64,000 bases of DNA from Siccirubricoccus phaeus (GTDB lineage: Bacteria; Pseudomonadota; Alphaproteobacteria; Acetobacterales; Acetobacteraceae), in NCBI RefSeq assembly GCF_008360935.1, contig NZ_SRXO01000012.1, positions 141,810 through 205,809 of the forward strand, written 5' to 3'. The notes under the pieces were generated by a model. It did no database searches. It was not told where the DNA came from and was given only the letters and a program-made list of their open reading frames with translations. Both the position numbers and the translations under genes were made by a program. This document shows positions 7,668 through 16,060 of this stretch, piece by piece. How positions within the stretch are numbered: position 1 is the first letter of the stretch; each line of letters starts with the position of its first letter.

Positions 7668-9788
7668 ATGGCGCTGCGCGACTGGCTTACCCGGCTGCGC
7701 GGGAAGGAGGCGCCGCCGAGCTCCGCACCGGCGCCATCGCCCGCGCCGCCGGCCCCTCCGGCGCCTGTCCCGCCCTCGCCGCCTGCGCCGGCCGAGCCCG
7801 CGCCGCTCGTCACGGCGCCTTCGGCGCCGGCCGCTGCACCTTCAGCGCCGGTCCCGCCCTCGCCAGCCGCGCCACCCTCCGCGCCGCCCTCCATGCCGGC
7901 CGGGCGCATGCCGACCCCCGCCCCGCCCGCGCCAATCGCTGCGCCTTCGGCGCCCGTTCCTCCCACGCCAGCCGCGCCGCCCTCCATGCCGGCCGGGCGC
8001 ATGCCAACCCTCGCTCCGTCCGCGCCAGCCGCTGCGCCTTCGGCGCCCGTTCCGCCCACGCCAGCCGCGCCGCCCTCCATGCCGGCCGGGCACACGCCGA
8101 CCCCGGCTCCGCCCGCACCAACCGCCGCGCCTTCGGCCCCCATCCCGCCCGCGCCAGCCGCACGACCCTTCACGCCGGCCGGGCAGACGCCGACCCCGGC
8201 CCCGCCCGCACCAGCCGCCGCGCCTCCGGCCCCCATCCCGCCCGCGCCAACCGCACCACCCTTCACGCCGGCCGGGCAGACGCCGACCCCGGCCCCGCCC
8301 GCACCAGCCGCCGCGCCTTCGGCCCCCGCCCCGCCCACGCCAACCGCGCTGCCCTCCGCGCCGGCCGGGTACACCCCCTCGCCCGCGCCGGTCGCAACGC
8401 CTTCAACATCTCTCTCGCCGACGCCACCGCCGCCCGCGCCGGAGCGCGCGCCGTCCCCGGTGCCGCCGGTGCCCGTCGCTGCGCCTTCGGCACCCGCCTC
8501 GCCGCCGCCGGCCGCGCCAGCCGAGCGCACGCCGCCCGCTCCGCCCTTCGTCGCCCCTCCGGCGCCAATCCCCTCCCCGCCAGCGACGTCGCCGGCCCCG
8601 GCACGGGCCGTGCCGCCCTCGGTTGCCGTGCCATCGGCACCGATCCCGTCTCCAGCGGCCGCACCGCCGGTCTCCGCCCCGGCCCCGCCGGCCCCTGCGG
8701 CGCGGGTCGCGGCCCCGCTGGCCCCGCCTGCACCGCTTGCCGCCCCTCCGGCACCACCCCCATCCGCCCCGGTCGCGCCGCAGGTCTCGGTCTCGGTCCC
8801 GCCGACACCGGTCACGGCCCCGATTCCCCCTCCGCCACCCCCCGCCGCGCCACCCGAGCCGGAGCAGCGCGGCGGCTGGTTCTCCCGCCTCAAGGCCGGG
8901 CTCTCCCGCTCCACCGCCAAACTGACGGAAAGCGTCACCTCCCTCTTCCGCAAGCGCCGCCTGGATGACGAAGCGCTGGAAGAGCTGGAGGACACGCTGA
9001 TCACCGCCGATCTCGGCGTCGCCGCCTCCCGCCGCATCGTCGAAAGCTTCCGCCGCACCCGCTTCGGCAAGGAGGTGACGGATGAGGAGGTGAAGGCGAC
9101 GCTGGCCGAGGAAATCGCCGCCATCCTCGGCCCCGTTGCCCAGCCCATGCCCATCGACCCCACCAGGGCGCCGCATGTGGTGCTGGTGGTCGGCGTGAAC
9201 GGCACCGGCAAGACCACCACCATCGCCAAGCTCGGCCAGCAATACCGGGAACAGGGGCTGCGCTGCGCCTTCGTCGCCGGCGACACTTTCCGCGCCGCAG
9301 CCGTCGAGCAGCTCCAGATCTGGGGCGACCGCACCGGCGCCAAGGTCCACGCCCCCGCGAAGCAGGGCGCCGATGCCGCCGGCCTCGCCTTCGACGCGCT
9401 GACCGCCGCCCGCGCCGATGGCACCCGGGTGCTGCTGGTGGACACCGCCGGCCGCCTGCATAACAAGACCGCGCTGATGGAGGAGCTGCGCAAGGTGGTG
9501 CGCGTCCTCCGGCGCGTGGATGCCTCGGCGCCGCATTCCGTGCTGCTGGTGCTGGACGCGACCACCGGCCAGAACGCCCTGCAGCAGGCCAAGGTGTTCA
9601 AGGAGATGGTGGATGTCTCCGGCCTCGCCGTGACGAAGCTGGACGGCTCGGCCAAGGGCGGCGTGGTGGTGGCGCTGGCGCAGGAATTCGGCCTGCCGGT
9701 GCATTTCGTCGGCGTCGGCGAGAAGGCCGGCGACCTCCGCCCCTTCGAAGCGCGGGATTTCGCCCGCGGGCTGATGGGGCTGGAGTGA
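7668..9788 (+). CDS. ftsY: Signal recognition particle receptor FtsY with giant Pro/Ala-rich N-terminus
   Basis: The 706-residue protein is the SRP receptor GTPase that docks ribosome-SRP complexes at the inner membrane. The NG core occupies residues 400-706. The N helical bundle starts at RGGWFSRLKAGL, G1 is GVNGTGKT (509-516), DTAGR starts at 592 and TKLDGSAKGG at 656. Residues 15-400 are almost wholly Pro, Ala, Ser and Thr and include about five and a half copies of a 31-residue repeat. In most FtsY proteins this A region is short and acidic; here acidic residues are nearly absent, which is unusual. It starts three bases after mtaB. Confidence 0.95.
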   Translation: MALRDWLTRLRGKEAPPSSAPAPSPAPPAPPAPVPPSPPAPAEPAPLVTAPSAPAAAPSAPVPPSPAAPPSAPPSMPAGRMPTPAPPAPIAAPSAPVPPTPAAPPSMPAGRMPTLAPSAPAAAPSAPVPPTPAAPPSMPAGHTPTPAPPAPTAAPSAPIPPAPAARPFTPAGQTPTPAPPAPAAAPPAPIPPAPTAPPFTPAGQTPTPAPPAPAAAPSAPAPPTPTALPSAPAGYTPSPAPVATPSTSLSPTPPPPAPERAPSPVPPVPVAAPSAPASPPPAAPAERTPPAPPFVAPPAPIPSPPATSPAPARAVPPSVAVPSAPIPSPAAAPPVSAPAPPAPAARVAAPLAPPAPLAAPPAPPPSAPVAPQVSVSVPPTPVTAPIPPPPPPAAPPEPEQRGGWFSRLKAGLSRSTAKLTESVTSLFRKRRLDDEALEELEDTLITADLGVAASRRIVESFRRTRFGKEVTDEEVKATLAEEIAAILGPVAQPMPIDPTRAPHVVLVVGVNGTGKTTTIAKLGQQYREQGLRCAFVAGDTFRAAAVEQLQIWGDRTGAKVHAPAKQGADAAGLAFDALTAARADGTRVLLVDTAGRLHNKTALMEELRKVVRVLRRVDASAPHSVLLVLDATTGQNALQQAKVFKEMVDVSGLAVTKLDGSAKGGVVVALAQEFGLPVHFVGVGEKAGDLRPFEARDFARGLMGLE
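7884..8391 (+). repeat. 93-bp tandem repeats coding for 31-residue units in FtsY
   Basis: Near-identical units start at 7884, 7977 and 8070, with two more diverged copies and a partial sixth. A typical unit starts PPSMPAGRMPTPAPPAP. The spacing of the CCATGCCGGC landmark (7891, 7984, 8077) is exactly 93 bases, so the frame is kept whatever the copy number. This is a coding minisatellite. Confidence 0.88.
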
Positions 9789-10288
9789 TGCGCCGCCGGG
9801 CCCTGCTCCTGGCGATGCTGCCGGTGGCGGGGCTGGCGCGGGCGCAGGGGCGGGCCGAGAGCCAGCCGCAGCCGCCATCCCAACCCGCCCTGCCGGACGT
9901 GCCGGGCTTCATCCAGCTCATCCCCGCCCCCGGCGCGCCGCCCGTGGCGCTGGCCGTGCGCCAGGTGGTACGCATCGGCCATGCCGATGGCCGCACCGCC
10001 ATCGACACCACCGCCTTCGTCCAGCAGCGCAGCGTGGAGCCGGCCGAGGTGGTGGCGCGGCGGCTGGCCGCCCTCGGCCTGCGGCTGGTGCGGCTGACCG
10101 ATCTGAACGGCGCCGGCACCTGGATCGCGGCCGACCGCGTGGTGCTGGTCCGCGGCCCCACCGAGCGCTATGCCACCGGCGCCCGCGCCGCCATTGTCGT
10201 GGTGGGTCTGCGCTTCACCACGGATGTCGCGGTGCGCGAAAGCGTGCCGGAAGTGCTGGCCGCCCTGCGGCAGGCGTTGACGCCGTAG
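9788..10288 (+). CDS. Small exported protein of unknown function
   Basis: The 166-residue protein starts with a clear signal peptide, MRRRALLLAMLPVAGLARA, with cleavage likely after ARA (about residue 19). The mature part begins with a Gln/Pro-rich stretch, then a compact alpha/beta region (IQLIPAPGAPPVALAVRQVVRIG onwards, residues 45-160). No catalytic motif was recognised. Its ATG overlaps the ftsY stop by one base (TGATG), so it is probably co-translated with ftsY. The weak similarity to known proteins visible by eye does not allow a function. Confidence 0.7.
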   Translation: MRRRALLLAMLPVAGLARAQGRAESQPQPPSQPALPDVPGFIQLIPAPGAPPVALAVRQVVRIGHADGRTAIDTTAFVQQRSVEPAEVVARRLAALGLRLVRLTDLNGAGTWIAADRVVLVRGPTERYATGARAAIVVVGLRFTTDVAVRESVPEVLAALRQALTP

Positions 10289-10490
10289 CGCCCTCCCCCG
10301 CCGCTTGGGCACTGCGGCCAACGGAGCCGGGCCCGTCTCCGCGGAACGGGTGGCCCGGCCGCGCGGGCGCTGCCGCCAGCGGAGTGGGGATGCCGTCTCC
10401 GCTGACCGGGCCGCCACCGCCCCTTCAGCCCCCTTCCCTCCTCCCCCTGCTTCGGGCCCAATCTCCGCCCACCGCATGGGGAAGCCCTCG

Positions 10491-11279
10491 ATGACCGAAA
10501 TCCGCTGGGACCGCATGACCGCGCCGGAGCTGAAGGCCAGGGCGGCGGAGGGTGCGCTCGCCATCCTGCCGGTCGGCAGCCTGGAACAGCACGGCCCGCA
10601 TCTGCCGGTCTGGACCGACAGCTACTGCGCGCATGAGATCGCGCTGCGCGGCGGCGCCGCCTCCGGCAAGCCCGTGGCGGTGCTGCCGCCGATGTGGCTG
10701 GGGCTGTCCGAGCACCACCTGCCCTTCGGCGGCACCATCACCCTTGATCACGCCACCTTCCACGGCGTGCTGCGCTGCGTGGTGCGCTCCCTGCTGGCGG
10801 ATGGCTTCGGCAAGCTGCTGATCGTCAACGGCCATGGCGGCAATATCGACCCGCTGGCGGTCAGCGCGCGGGAGCTGGCGGCGGAATTCGGCATCCCCAT
10901 CGTGGTCACCACCTGGCCGCAGCTCGCGCCGAAGGAGATTGGCGCCATCCTCACCACTCAGCCCGGCATCCACCACGCCTGCGAGGGCGAGACCAGCCTG
11001 TGGCTGGCCCTGGATGCGGCGCAGGTTCGGCAGGAGAAGATCGCCGAGAGCCTCTCCAACCCGCCGCCCAACCCGCCCCAGGGCATGGTGCGCTTCTGGT
11101 CCTTCATGGAACGCGCGCCCCGCACCGGCGTACGCGGCGACCCGCGCGCGGCCACGGCGGAGAAGGGGGAGGCAATCCTCAAGGCGGTGACGGAGGCGCT
11201 GGCGGCGGCGATCCGGGACGAGGCGCTGTGGAGCGCGCCGGACCAGGTCTGGGCACCGGGACGGGCGCTGCGGGGGTAA
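10491..11279 (+). CDS. Creatininase-family amidohydrolase
   Basis: The 262-residue protein belongs to the creatinine amidohydrolase family of metal-dependent hydrolases, which also includes MftE and FAPy-type deformylases. The metal-binding pattern is intact: LPVGSLEQHGPHLPVWTD gives Glu, His and Asp ligands, with NGHGGN and HACEGETS further on. The ATG at 10491 follows GGGGAAG at a good distance; an ATG at 10476 would overlap that site. The exact substrate cannot be read from sequence. The 202 bases upstream hold no gene. Confidence 0.85.
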   Translation: MTEIRWDRMTAPELKARAAEGALAILPVGSLEQHGPHLPVWTDSYCAHEIALRGGAASGKPVAVLPPMWLGLSEHHLPFGGTITLDHATFHGVLRCVVRSLLADGFGKLLIVNGHGGNIDPLAVSARELAAEFGIPIVVTTWPQLAPKEIGAILTTQPGIHHACEGETSLWLALDAAQVRQEKIAESLSNPPPNPPQGMVRFWSFMERAPRTGVRGDPRAATAEKGEAILKAVTEALAAAIRDEALWSAPDQVWAPGRALRG

Positions 11280-11287
11280 CGGCGCCG

Positions 11288-11430
11288 TTCCCTCCCCCGC
11301 TGGCGGGGGAGGATTAGGGTGGGGGTGGCTGCCGGTCCGAGGGTGGGGGGTGCTGCCGGGCCGGGGCCGAACGCCTCGCCGGGCGGAGAGGCACCCCCAC
11401 CCCGACCCTCCCCCGCCGGCGGGGGAGGGG
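11288..11430. repeat. Pair of inverted GC-rich palindromic repeats
   Basis: Two copies of a CCTCCCCCGCYGGCGGGGGAGG palindrome-like core, each next to a CACCCCCACCC/GGGTGGGGGTG tail, face each other at about 11288-11328 and 11388-11430. They lie between the convergent creatininase and uspA genes and may serve as a bidirectional terminator. A separate short repeat (GCTTTGCCGC..CAGGCTGTGC, 11453-11480) matches 411-440 in the pheS-pheT gap. Confidence 0.65.
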
Positions 11431-11509
11431 GAGCCGCCGGGTGTCCTGCAGCAGCTTTGCCGCTTCAGGCTGTGCGAAGCCTCGGCAATCCAGCGACTCC
11501 GCGAGGAAA

Positions 11510-12028
11510 CTAAGTCACCCGCTCCAATTCCTTGTCGTCCAGCCCGCCCGGCACGATCGTCATCGGCACCCGCACCCGCGACGCGTACCGCCCGGTCAGC
11601 GCCGAGATCAGCGGCCCCGGCCCGCCGCTCTCCGCCGCCGAGGCCAGCACCAGGATGGAAATCCGCGGATCCTCCTCCAGCAGCGCCAGCAGCTCGTCCC
11701 GCGGATTGCCCTCGCGGATCAGCAATATCGGCAGCCCGCCGGTGATCTCGTTCACCTGCGCCGCCAGGGCGGAAAGCAGCTTCTCCGCCTCCTCCCGCCG
11801 CTCCTCCGCCATCATCGCGCCGACGCCGGCCCATTCCACCAGCCCCTCCGGCTCGATCACCCGGAGCAGCGCCACCCGCCCGCCGCCATTCCGCGCCCGC
11901 AGGCAGGCATAGCGCAGCGCGATGGCCCGCTCCGGGCTGTCATCCACCACCACCAGGAACACCCGGTCCCGCTTGGTCGCGGCGGCCCGGGCCTCGGGTG
12001 TGGCTTCCTCGGGCGTCGTCTCGGGCAT
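11510..12028 (-). CDS. Universal stress protein family
   Basis: The 172-residue protein has the UspA fold: RVFLVVVDDSPERAIALRYA starts the domain at about residue 21, and a C-terminal glycine-rich loop reads GPGPLISALTGRYASRVRVPMTIV. It is a cytoplasmic nucleotide-binding stress protein of unknown specific role. Its ATG overlaps the stop of the upstream TIGR02186 gene by one base. The three genes tauE, TIGR02186 and usp thus form one operon, an arrangement common in alphaproteobacteria. Confidence 0.87.
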   Translation of the reverse strand: MPETTPEEATPEARAAATKRDRVFLVVVDDSPERAIALRYACLRARNGGGRVALLRVIEPEGLVEWAGVGAMMAEERREEAEKLLSALAAQVNEITGGLPILLIREGNPRDELLALLEEDPRISILVLASAAESGGPGPLISALTGRYASRVRVPMTIVPGGLDDKELERVT

Positions 12029-12762
12029 CAGCTCCTCCGGAACACCACGCTCCCCACCCAGCCGGCAAGCGCGGCCAGGAAGATGCAGGCGATACCGTAG
12101 AGGAAGGGCTGATCCTCCGCGACCGTCGCGATCCGGTCGGCGGTGCCGACCCGGTCCACGCGGAAATCCAGCGTCTGCCGCGCCACCACCTGGCGGGAGC
12201 GGATGAGGAGCACCTGCACCCGGTAATCCCCGGTCGGCACCCCCGCCGGCAAGGGCAGCCGGGCATGGAACAGCCGGCTGCCCGCCACCTCCACCGGGTG
12301 GGTGTCCTCCACCCAGAGGCCGGAGCGCTTCTCGAGATCCAGCAGCGCGGCGCGGAAGCGCGGATGGCGCGCCCCGGTGCTCACCAGGCGCAGGGAATCG
12401 AGGCCGAGGCTATGCCGCTGCCGCTGCTCCTCCGGCAGCAATTGCCAGGCGGGGCGGGTGCCGGCGATGAAGTAGAAGCCCGGCACCTCGGCGAAGCGGG
12501 CGGACGGGCCGTTGACCCAGAGGAAGCCGAGGGCCGGGACCTTCCGCCGCACCACCACCGGCCGGTTCGGCCCCTGCGCCACCACCAGCACCTCATCCCC
12601 GCCGGGCCCGATCGGCTGGTCCGTGCTGCCGAAGACCATGAGCTGGGCGCCGGTGAAGCCGGTGGTGACCTCCACCGCATCCTGGGAGAGGGCGGCCACC
12701 AGCGCCTCCTGCCCCCGCGCCGGCAGGGCGAGCAGCAGCAGCAGGGAAAGCGCCCGGATCAC
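12028..12762 (-). CDS. TIGR02186-family membrane-anchored protein
   Basis: The 244-residue protein has an N-terminal signal peptide (IRALSLLLLLALPARGQ), a periplasmic beta-rich domain including VVAQGPNRPVVVRRK, and one transmembrane segment near the C-terminus (FLYGIACIFLAALAGWVGSV). Proteins of this family regularly accompany TauE/SafE exporters and are thought to assist them, though no biochemical role is known to me. The GTG at 12762 overlaps the tauE stop (GTGA), fixing the start. The longer frame upstream is antisense noise within tauE. Confidence 0.82.
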   Translation of the reverse strand: MIRALSLLLLLALPARGQEALVAALSQDAVEVTTGFTGAQLMVFGSTDQPIGPGGDEVLVVAQGPNRPVVVRRKVPALGFLWVNGPSARFAEVPGFYFIAGTRPAWQLLPEEQRQRHSLGLDSLRLVSTGARHPRFRAALLDLEKRSGLWVEDTHPVEVAGSRLFHARLPLPAGVPTGDYRVQVLLIRSRQVVARQTLDFRVDRVGTADRIATVAEDQPFLYGIACIFLAALAGWVGSVVFRRS

Positions 12763-13667
12763 AGCGCCACCCCGCTGCTGAAGAGATCGGCCGGTGGCCG
12801 CAGCAGCCCCCAGAGCAGGCTGAGCGCGACGCCGAGCACCAGCAGGCCGAGCAGCGCCCGGGTCTCCTCGCCGCGCAGCCTGCTGCCCATGGCGGCGCCG
12901 AATTGCGCCCCGGCGACGCCGCCCGCCAGCAGCAGCAGGGTCAGCAGGATATCGACGGTGCCGAGCTGCACCGCCTGCAACAGCGTGACGTTGGCGGCGA
13001 CGAACACCACCTGGAACAGCGAGGTGCCGATCACCACCGAGGTCGGGATGCCGAGCAGGTAGATCATCGCCGGCACCAGCATGAAGCCGCCGCCCACGCC
13101 CATGACGGCGGAGAGGATGCCGATGAAGCCGCCGATCAGCAGCGGCGGGATGACGGAGATGTAGAGCCGCGACTTGCGGAAGCGCATCTTGAAGGGCAGG
13201 CCGTGCACCCAGAAATGCTCGTGCAGCTTGCGCTGCGGCGCGGTGCGGCGGCGGAGGATGGCCCGCACGCTCTCCATCACCATCAGCCCGCCGACGGTGC
13301 CGAGCACGATGACGTAGAAGAGCGAGACGGCGAGATCCACCTGGCCGACCCGCCGCAGCAGGGCGAAGAGCTGCACGCCGAGCACCGAGCCGATGAAACC
13401 GCCGATGAGCAGCACCGTGCCCATCCGCGCATCCACATTGCCGCGCCGCCACTGGGCGATGAGGCCGGAGACCGAGGCGCCGAGCGTCTGGTTGGCGCCG
13501 GAGGCGACGGCGACGGGCGCCGGAATCCCGACGAGGATGAGCAGCGGCGTCAGCAGGAAGCCGCCGCCGACGCCGAACAGGCCGGAAAGCCAGCCCACGC
13601 CGAACCCGATGCCGACCAGCAGGAAGGCATCCACGGACATCTCGGCAATCGGCAGGTAGACCTGCAA
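12759..13667 (-). CDS. TauE/SafE-family sulfite/anion exporter
   Basis: The 302-residue inner membrane protein has about eight hydrophobic segments and two copies of the family motif, SGLFGVGGGFLLTPLL and LSAVMGVGGGFMLVPAMIY. The family exports sulfite or organosulfonates. The TTG at 13667 gives (L)QVYLPIAEMSVDAFLL, the N-terminus usual for this subgroup; an ATG at 13640 is the alternative. A much longer open frame to 15128 has no support. It heads the operon with the TIGR02186 protein and a universal stress protein. Confidence 0.9.
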   Translation of the reverse strand: MQVYLPIAEMSVDAFLLVGIGFGVGWLSGLFGVGGGFLLTPLLILVGIPAPVAVASGANQTLGASVSGLIAQWRRGNVDARMGTVLLIGGFIGSVLGVQLFALLRRVGQVDLAVSLFYVIVLGTVGGLMVMESVRAILRRRTAPQRKLHEHFWVHGLPFKMRFRKSRLYISVIPPLLIGGFIGILSAVMGVGGGFMLVPAMIYLLGIPTSVVIGTSLFQVVFVAANVTLLQAVQLGTVDILLTLLLLAGGVAGAQFGAAMGSRLRGEETRALLGLLVLGVALSLLWGLLRPPADLFSSGVAL

Positions 13668-13931
13668 CGCGGGATTCCAGAGCACAGCGGCCGCCCACCC
13701 TGGTCGCGCCTGCAGGGCAGGGGCGGCCAGGGGCCGACGGGCCGGGGGAAAAGCTTCGCCAGCCTTGGCCGCAAAGGGTGGCGGCAATGCGGCATCCGGT
13801 GCGGCCAAAGCGGGAATGGCGCCCGGTGTGGGCCGGGTGTGGCCGCGCTGCAACCCTGTTCCGCCAGCCGTGAACCGGTGCGGCGACGCGGCGTTGCAGT
13901 GGCACAATCCGTAAACGGGGGACCGCGCCGC

Positions 13932-14873
13932 ATGTCCACGACCCATATCGCCGACGCCGACCTCAGGGCCGGCACCGCCCTGCCCGAAGGCGCGCCGGCC
14001 CTGCCGCCGCGGATCTCCTGGGGCGCCGTCTTCGCCGGGGGGGTGGTGGCGGTAGCGACCGGCGCCATGCTGGCCGTCCTCGGCGTCGCCATCGGCGCCA
14101 GCACGGTGGATGCGCAGAACGCCGCCTCGCCCAGCGGCGCGGCCTTCGGCATTGCCGGCGGCATCTGGCTGCTGGTGGCCAATTTGCTGGGCCTCGCGGC
14201 CGGCGGCTATGTCGCGGCGCGGCTCTCCGGCTCCGCCGACTCGACGGACACGACGCTGCACGGGCTTTCGGTCTGGGCCATCGGCTACCTGCTCTCGGCG
14301 GTGCTGCTCGGCAACATCATTGCCGGCACGGCGAGCACGGCCGTGCAGGGGGCGTCCTCCGTGCTGGGCGGCGTCGCCCAGGGGATGGGCCAGGCCGCGG
14401 GCGCGGCCGGCGGCCCGGCGGCCGAGGCGGCGCAGCAGGTGGATCCCCGTGCCCTGGTAGAACGGGCGCAGACCGCGCTCCGCACCGGCGGCGACCCGGC
14501 ACAGATGACGAGCGACCAGCGCAATGCCGAGATCGGCCAGCTCCTCACCCGCCGGGTAACTGAGGGCAATCTGGCGCAGCCGGAGCGCGACCGGCTGGGC
14601 CGGCTCATCGCCGCCGAATACGGCATCGCGCCGGAGGAAGCGCAGCGCCGCCTGGCCCAGGCGGAGACCCAGGCGACCGAGGCGGCCCAGGCCGCGGAGC
14701 GCCGCGCCCGCGAGGCGGCGGATGCGGCGGCGACGGCCGGTGCGGTCGGGGCCTATTGGGCCTTCGCCGCGCTGCTGCTCGGCGCCGCTGCGGCGGTGCT
14801 GGGCGCCCGGGTGGGCACCAGGCGGGCCGTTCCGCTGGGACGGTACGGCTACGTCGGCGGCGCCGATCGCTGA
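13932..14873 (+). CDS. Membrane protein of the PhnA-like/hypothetical family
   Basis: The 313-residue protein has N-terminal hydrophobic segments (ISWGAVFAGGVVAVATGAML, then IAGGIWLLVANLLGLAAGGY and AIGYLLSAVLLGNIIAG). A central Ala/Gln/Glu-rich helical region (about 155-270) could form a coiled coil, and one C-terminal membrane segment ends in VGTRRAVPLGRYG. The start resembles small inner membrane proteins annotated as PhnA-like, whose function is unknown. It is divergent from tauE. A hairpin terminator follows. Confidence 0.75.
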   Translation: MSTTHIADADLRAGTALPEGAPALPPRISWGAVFAGGVVAVATGAMLAVLGVAIGASTVDAQNAASPSGAAFGIAGGIWLLVANLLGLAAGGYVAARLSGSADSTDTTLHGLSVWAIGYLLSAVLLGNIIAGTASTAVQGASSVLGGVAQGMGQAAGAAGGPAAEAAQQVDPRALVERAQTALRTGGDPAQMTSDQRNAEIGQLLTRRVTEGNLAQPERDRLGRLIAAEYGIAPEEAQRRLAQAETQATEAAQAAERRAREAADAAATAGAVGAYWAFAALLLGAAAAVLGARVGTRRAVPLGRYGYVGGADR

Positions 14874-14897
14874 CGCGCCCGGGGGCCCTCGGACGGG

Positions 14898-14917
14898 AGC
14901 CTCCTCGAACGGAGGCT
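14898..14917 (+). terminator. Hairpin after the membrane-protein gene
   Basis: AGCCTCC (14898-14904) pairs with GGAGGCT (14911-14917) around TCGAAC, followed by TCT. The U-tract is weak, so it may be inefficient. The rest of the gap to 15155 holds no gene; CTGAATTCC-type direct repeats occur near 14940 and 15052. Confidence 0.5.
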
Positions 14918-15155
14918 TCTCGGACGGGGGCCAGGCGTCGCTGAATTCCGGGCGCCCTGCACCGCCTGCCGTGGCGGGACCACGGTAGGGACGCCCGGCG
15001 GGGGGAGTGTCCCCCAGGGAACCGCGCCGCGGCTCCGCGAGGCTCCGGCACCACTGAATTCCCGGGCCGCTCCCCCCTTCCCCGCCCGGCGCGGGGAGGG
15101 CCGGGGGGCCCGCCGGAACTCCTGCCACAACTGGCAGCGCCGATCCCGCCGCCCC

Positions 15156-15740
15156 CTACTGCTCCCCCAGCCTTGGCATCGTCGCATGCCCCGGCGCCGT
15201 TACCCCATGGCCGCGCAGCACCAGCCACAGGCTCCGCGCCAGCAGCGCCACATCCCCAGCGAGGCTTACCTTCCGCGCATAATCCGCGTCCAGCGCCAGC
15301 CGCCTTTCCCAGGGTACCGCATTCCGGCCCGCCGCCTGGGCCAGCCCGGCGAGTCCCGGCCGCACCGCGTGCCGCGCCGCCTGGGCCGGGGTGAAGCGCG
15401 GCAGATACTCCACCGGCAGGGGGCGCGGGCCGACCAGGCTCATCTCCCCGCGCAGCACGTTCCAGAGCTGCGGCAGCTCATCCAGCCCGCTCGCGCGCAG
15501 CGCCCGGCCGAAGCGCCCGAGCCTTGCCGCATCCTCGCCGGGCCCGGCCACCATGCTGCGGAATTTCAGCAGGATGAAGGGCACGCCGCCGCGCCCGATC
15601 CGCGCCTGGCGGAACAGCACCGGCCGGCCCAGCACGGCCCATACCGCCAGCGCCACCAGGGCCGGCAACGGCGCCGCCAGCGCCAGCGCCAGCAGCGCGC
15701 CGGCCAGGTCGAAAGCGCGCTTGCCCCAGGCCCTATACAT
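15156..15740 (-). CDS. Bacterial sugar transferase (initiating glycosyl-phosphate transferase)
   Basis: The 194-residue protein is a short WcaJ/ExoY-type transferase that moves a sugar-1-phosphate onto undecaprenyl phosphate, the first step of exopolysaccharide assembly. It has one N-terminal membrane segment (FDLAGALLALALAAPLPALVALAVW). Family motifs follow: FRQARIGRGGVPF, LKFRSM, the LDELPQLWNVLRGEMSLVGPRP block and RPGLAGLAQ. The ATG at 15740 gives the usual length. In-frame repeats upstream offer further ATGs (15803, 15866), so the start is not certain. Confidence 0.9.
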   Translation of the reverse strand: MYRAWGKRAFDLAGALLALALAAPLPALVALAVWAVLGRPVLFRQARIGRGGVPFILLKFRSMVAGPGEDAARLGRFGRALRASGLDELPQLWNVLRGEMSLVGPRPLPVEYLPRFTPAQAARHAVRPGLAGLAQAAGRNAVPWERRLALDADYARKVSLAGDVALLARSLWLVLRGHGVTAPGHATMPRLGEQ

Positions 15741-16060
15741 GGCCCGCCAGCGTCGGCAGCGCACCGGCCAGGGTCGCCGCCCGGTTTCCCGGCGCCCGGA
15801 CATGGCCCGCCAGCGTCGGCAGCGCACCGGCCAGGACCGCAGCCCGGTTTCCCGGCGCCCCGCCATGGCCCGCCAGCGCTGGCGGCCTGTCCGCCAGGGC
15901 CGCAGCCCCGCCTTCCCGGCGTACGGACATGGCCCGCCAGCACCGGCGACGCCCCTGCCGGGGCCGCAGCCTTGCTATTCCAGCACCCGGACATGGTCTA
16001 CCGGCACCGGCGGCGCTCCCGCCAAGGCCGCAGCCCCCTTGGCCCCAGCGTCTAGACATG
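15738..16060. repeat. 63-65-bp minisatellite at the sugar transferase start
   Basis: Five diverging tandem units begin at CATGGCCCGCC landmarks at 15738, 15801, 15864, 15928 and 15992, and a sixth landmark is at 16057. The first three are exactly 63 bases apart, keeping the reading frame with the sugar transferase on the minus strand. Each unit carries a minus-strand ATG. The array fills the whole space between the sugar transferase and the upstream O-antigen ligase-like gene. Confidence 0.85.

Noticed and set aside
7884..8391. Regular spacing considered as a CRISPR array
   Set aside because: The units are contiguous 93-bp coding repeats inside ftsY, without variable spacers.
7490..10564. 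1024-codon open frame on the minus strand
   Set aside because: It is antisense to mtaB and ftsY. The Gly/Ala/Thr-rich product mirrors the Pro/Ala repeats and GC-rich third positions; no domain is visible.
15738..16060. 63-65-bp periodicity considered as a CRISPR array
   Set aside because: Whole units repeat and diverge gradually; there is no short constant repeat with unique spacers and no cas genes.
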